NCBI RefSeq assembly: GCF_028453695.1
Contig: NC_135773.1
Location: forward strand, 5,890,001-5,954,000
Length of the DNA stretch: 64,000 bases
Source: Augochlora pura
Taxonomy: Eukaryota; Arthropoda; Insecta; Hymenoptera; Halictidae
Reading direction: 5' to 3'
Part shown: one piece after another, positions 59,531-64,000 of the stretch
Layout: every line of letters begins with the position of its first letter
How positions within the stretch are numbered: position 1 is the first letter of the stretch
Position numbers and translations under genes: made by a program
The notes under the pieces: model-generated
Told to the model about the DNA's origin: nothing
Databases searched by the model: none
The model's input: the letters and a program-made list of their open reading frames with translations, nothing else

Positions 59531-62500
59531 GATAAAAGGCGGTACCAAGAGAATCTTAAATACAGCGGTATTCCTGAATTTCAAGTATCTATGATTGCTA
59601 TGTACAAGGTACAGCCCAAAATTGCCGGCATTTTACATTTTGTAAAGTAAGTCCTAATCAAGTCTTCTAACAAGAAAAGGCGTCAAAGGCCCGACCCTTT
59701 TCACCTGGCGCCTTCTCTAACTGATACCGTGTTCTCGAATTGCTGATTAAAGTAGAAGCAATGTAGACACAAGTGGCAGGAATCACTGAAACGTTACGTG
59801 CTTCCCCCATTCGCAGTTCATCCTTATCAATTAGAGTACCTAGACCGATTAGACTCGAGTGGAGTCACTCGCAAGATACAAAGCGCCGATAGCCGTTCGC
59901 TGTTATCTAATCTAGGCCTGAAAGTTGAGCTCACATTTTCCCAAGTGCAGAAAGTGCGAGAGCCACGGTGCTGCTAATCGCTTCCGTTAATTTCAAGCGG
60001 ATAAGCGTTCCACGAATTAGGCTCGTCCTGGCGATAATTCCTCGTCGTTGGATTTTTCGAGCATAGAAGGAATTGTCAGACAATGTTCAGGCAAAGATCG
60101 AACAGCCCTAAATACGTAACTGCAATTACAGCTAACCGATCAAATGAACAAATAATCATAGCCACCGATGAACTATTACATGTACCGACTGATTATGCGA
60201 ATCGACTTCCGCCAAGTTCGTACACGGCAGTATACCATCGAAGTAAATTACCGAACGCGTAAAACGAAGAAAAGTTGAGTTATCGAAGAGAATGCGGCGC
60301 AAGATCGTAACGAGTAATCAATGGGCTTATTTTCAGCTGCGAACAATGCAGCAAGTACAGAAAGAAGAAATCTAGGTGGCCCAATAGCTGTTGATAAACC
60401 GTCCCCCGTTGAGAAATTAAGATTCTCGTTATCTGTTAAGGCAACTGGTTGCTGCACACTCGAGAGGAATGTCCACACACAACCGACTCGTTAACGGACA
60501 GTGTGAATCAACTTTTAATCGTCATAGTTTCCCGGATGCCTGGTCGATTTGTTTGTCGCGTGTACGCTGGCGCCTGCAATTTCACTCCAGCACCGCTGCC
60601 GATTGGAAATCAGTTATTCCAAGAAAACACTGGTTTATCGAGCGAAATCGAGGTTGGGAGCTTCGGAGCGAGCTGATACAAGATTAGAAAATTGGCACCG
60701 ATCCACAATAAATCTCCGACTTCCTCGGTCTACGGCCGCAACACCCAATGTTTAGCAATAATTAGAAATGTTCCAGCGATTATTGCGAAACATTCGACCG
60801 GCATGGATTGATTTCATCGTTTCCACGCCGATAAGTTCTGTGTTCCCTTTCCTTTATCTACCGCAACATCTTTTCGACGTATCTTTGCGCTATCGGAACC
60901 TGTTTATTGTCTCGAATAACGATTCTTCGTCGTTTACTAATAGCATAATTCACCTCAGAGTATTGCTTTCTTCAACTCGTATCACTGTTTCCTTTACAGA
61001 GATATCATTCGTCTCTTAACGCAATCCCTTGTTTCATAACTATGTTCTCCTTTTATCGGCAATGGGTACAGTGATAGAAGTTTTTGGATAATAATGCCCA
61101 ACGGATTGTTGCACCGGTTCAAGCACGGAATAATTCAGTTTCACAATTTCACGACAATGTATTTCAATCGCATGGTAATCGACTATATAACTGAAACTTT
61201 CAGTTGTACTCCAATTTAATTACGATTTATATTGTAATTTAATTATAATTATAATTCCTTTATTATTCGTAAAAAAAGAAAATGCGCTAATAGAACGGCT
61301 GAAAACTAAAACAAAGAACTAAATAAAAAAACTATATACCGCTACATAAAACTATACAACAAGAAAAAGAACTGAGATAATTGAAATAAACTTTGCGCGT
61401 CCAGCGAGTTCGTAACTGAAGACCACGTCAAAAATTACCGCTATTCACAAATAAAATCTGCCACGGTATTTGCATAAACGCGAAGTCTAAAGCGGCGAAA
61501 TTCCACGGATACCGGAATTTTCAATGTCCGAACGATCTGACCAGCTCGATTTCCCGTAAACGGAATCCGAAGACATTGAATTCAAGGCTCCCCCGCACCG
61601 GGGCCCCGAGATATTTTCGAAGGTCGTCGGATTCGGCGCGCAGTGTTCGATCCTGGTTCTAACGACGATCAAATGGATTTATGACCCTGAACAGAGCCGA
61701 GTGATTTTTAACACCGTTACACGCAGCGGAACGCGCGATAATGGTGCTCCTGACTTAGGCTAATGGATGCGGAATGAATTTTTTATAACGGCGATAACAG
61801 CCGCGCTAGAATGCCGATAGCCGGGCGACGATTACTGGGAGATCCATAGCGCCGTGCCTGCGCTGCGAACGCTGACGATGATACTCTCTGGATGCAAGGA
61901 AGCATGAGTCACGTTGTGTCCTTTCTATCACGGCTACGGAACGAATATGTATGAAACTTTCAGGCGATTTAGCATTTGCAATCGACTTCGCTGAAGTATC
62001 CTGCGAGCGTCTCGCGATATCGATGCGCAAACTGCTGCAAGAAAACCGCTTATACCTGGTGCACAATTAATCGTCGCTAACACGGTATAACACGAGCCGA
62101 TAGACCGGTGGTCTAATTTATGAAACGAGGGCGACAGAAAACATTATTTGCACTGTTAACAGTTTATTTACTGTAAGACCATTAATAAACCTTGCAATGA
62201 CAGAATTCTGCCTACGAGGAGCTTGGTAACTTGTTTTTAAATTAACAATAATTTGGGAGCAACTTGTTATATCATAATAATAATATTTATTAATAAATAT
62301 GTATATAAATATTATTACAAATATTGTTATTATCATAGTTCAAAGAAAATTATCGAGCCCCTCTTAAAATTCTCTCAGAAAGGAAAACTTGAAAAAAGGA
62401 TAATGATAATATAAAATATATGGTAATAAAATAAGAAACAAAGAATAGTAATTTAAATAATTCGACGGATTATGGACGAGGTTGGGACACTGTTTTTAAG

Positions 62501-64000
62501 AAACGTTGACCTCGTTTAAAAGAACTGCCGGTAGATAAAGTGTTAAGAGCACCGGATAGAAAGGCATTGAACGTTATCGACTTCCCTCAATTAAGTCCCG
62601 TGTTTCATTTTCATACGACAGGGACTGTACCATAAATATCATACTTTCTGTACCTCGGTGTCTAAACCACGTGAAATAAAATGTATCCATTGAGGTTACA
62701 TTTCGATTGAATTTCAAGCGGCTGCGAACCGGTTCCGTGAAATTTGTAGGTAGATAGGCGACGCTTAAAATAAGTATCGATTATCAGGGCGACGGCGAAG
62801 GTTCCCGAGAGACGTATACATACACAGAGTCGGTCACTATTGGATTCTAACGCCTGGCGCAGGGTGTCGCAACGATCCAGGTTTCGACAGTACTGGATCC
62901 TCCACACACTTTTGTCGCTCGACCGAGGAATAATCGAAAGGCGTCTCGATCTTCGACCCGACACGGAATTCTTCGTGAAATGGCACAAGCCACCGATCGA
63001 GCCACGATCGTTATTCGTGGGGGCCAGAATGCACCCGCGGCAAAGTGCATGAATGGCGACACGCTTCCGAGAACAACGGTAGAAACGCGAACTCAATCGG
63101 TGCACAATAAAGTATCGATCCCAAACGGCTGGCCAAAATACGATTTTACAAATTTTTAGTGGAATTACGTTTTCGATCTATTGGATAATAAAAATATTAT
63201 CATAAATAGCGCATGAATAATTTTTATTTGATTAGAATTTTCTATTTAGAATTCAAGTACTATAAATCAGCGAGTAAGTACATTTTAGACGAAAAATAAT
63301 TGTGGCCAGCGAAATGGGGCAAATACAACACCACAGTGCGGCGGTTCCTCGGAGCTTCCTTTACGCTGCGCGAAACTAAGTAAGTCTACGGCGGACTTTA
63401 CTTGCATACGTTGCTTACAGCAGCGTCTTGTAATCCCGCCCATAAATCGGCCAGGAATTCCCTGGATAACCGCGCGCGAGGTGAGCTCCTAACGATCAGC
63501 GCGCTTGGTACCGCGGCGGAAAAACGAGGAGGAAAAAGTTTATTGCCGCCGCGGCGGTGTCGAGGACGATGCGATTCCTGACACCGGGAAATCTATTATT
63601 GTCCCGCGAGATTAATATCCCGATGATACCGTCAGCTGATACACACAGAAATGAACTTGAAATAACTCGGACGCTACATCAGACCGTTTTATCGGTTTCG
63701 AACGGCTCGGCCACTCGTTATTGAATCGCTTGTTTATCAAGAAAGTCATTTTTGCGCGGCGAAAGTTTGGATTAGTACCACTTAAAGACTCGTCTCAATG
63801 GTTATTACTGGCGAGTTCAGATCGTAATTCAACAATAAAATAAACAGGAGTGCGACCGTTTACGAGAGACTGATATGCGATGAAAAATTCGATGCGTACA
63901 CGGACGTTACTTTTTCTTTTTTTTTTTCATCGATGGAATACACGTTTCCTTGTTTAATACCTGAAACGCGGAGTTGTCAGCGATGCGAAAATGGTACGAG
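59531..64000. other. Non-coding stretch to the end of the window
   Basis: Mixed composition with GC-rich patches at 61480-62110, 62820-63080 and 63310-63680. An AT-only foldback-prone tract lies at about 62265-62335, and a perfect palindrome ACTGTTAACAGT at 62152-62163. Open frames up to 147 codons (minus, 62662-63105) have no recognised domain. Confidence 0.45.
62527..62546 (-). mobile_element. Lone TTAACAC-type terminus
   Basis: On the minus strand it reads TTAACACTTTATCTACCGGC. TCTTTTAAACGA follows, an imperfect dyad (10/12) centred 29.5 bases in, close to the position seen in complete elements. No opposite end was found. Confidence 0.4.

Overview
This is eukaryotic nuclear DNA, most likely from a hymenopteran insect (bee, wasp or ant). 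The evidence is a mosaic of CpG-rich islands and AT-rich stretches, surviving alternating CG runs (expected where germline CpG methylation is low), many GA/TC microsatellites, a short mariner derivative with termini of the type common in Hymenoptera, and many small TTAA-flanked transposon derivatives. The species cannot be fixed from sequence alone. The window begins in an assembly gap (28 N).

I recognise no protein-coding gene, tRNA, rRNA, snRNA or known miRNA. Open frames reach at most about 237 codons, overlap on both strands inside GC-rich islands, are rich in Arg/Ser/Pro, and show no domain I know. The window is best read as intergenic or long-intron DNA. GC-rich islands (for example 2.1-2.6, 8.7-9.3, 16.5-17.2, 18.0-18.9, 34.6-35.6, 36.9-37.5, 38.0-38.8, 47.5-48.2 and 51.1-52.8 kb) alternate with AT-rich spacers. 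Some islands could hold enhancers or non-coding exons, but nothing in the sequence proves it.

What can be annotated is mainly repeat biology. (1) TTAA-flanked, piggyBac-like non-autonomous elements lie at 812-2014 (with a second element nested at 1600-1842), 9615-9916, 26040-26326, 31271-31595 and 36520-36755, and less certainly at 13066-13265 and 55131-55311. Lone termini lie at 15125, 26951, 29050, 37721, 40203, 45432 and 62546. (2) A hAT-like element with an 8-bp target duplication is at 22293-22734. (3) A mariner derivative at TA is at 23637-23849. (4) A long-inverted-repeat element is at 27097-27402, with a half copy at 59384-59530. (5) A probable 3' end of a LINE-type retroposon with a 12-bp target duplication is at 4277-4375. 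(6) Foldbacks that could form RNA hairpins are at 9930-10135 and 10367-10424. (7) Tandem repeats are at 29348-29428 (3 identical 27-mers), 46606-46734 (26-mers), 36627-36748 (about 45 bp) and 15191-15256 (22 bp), with many microsatellites.

The most interesting observation is a shared architecture of the TTAA elements. Families with different sequences all carry, at one end only, a 12-16 bp palindromic dyad centred 27.5-29.5 bases in from the first T of TTAA (exactly 28.5 in seven of nine termini). In four of the six paired elements a second dyad follows 42-45 bp further in. Position and symmetry are kept while the dyad sequence changes. This suggests an end-identity or protein-dimer binding site in these transposons. 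No transposase gene is present, so the elements would need one supplied in trans.
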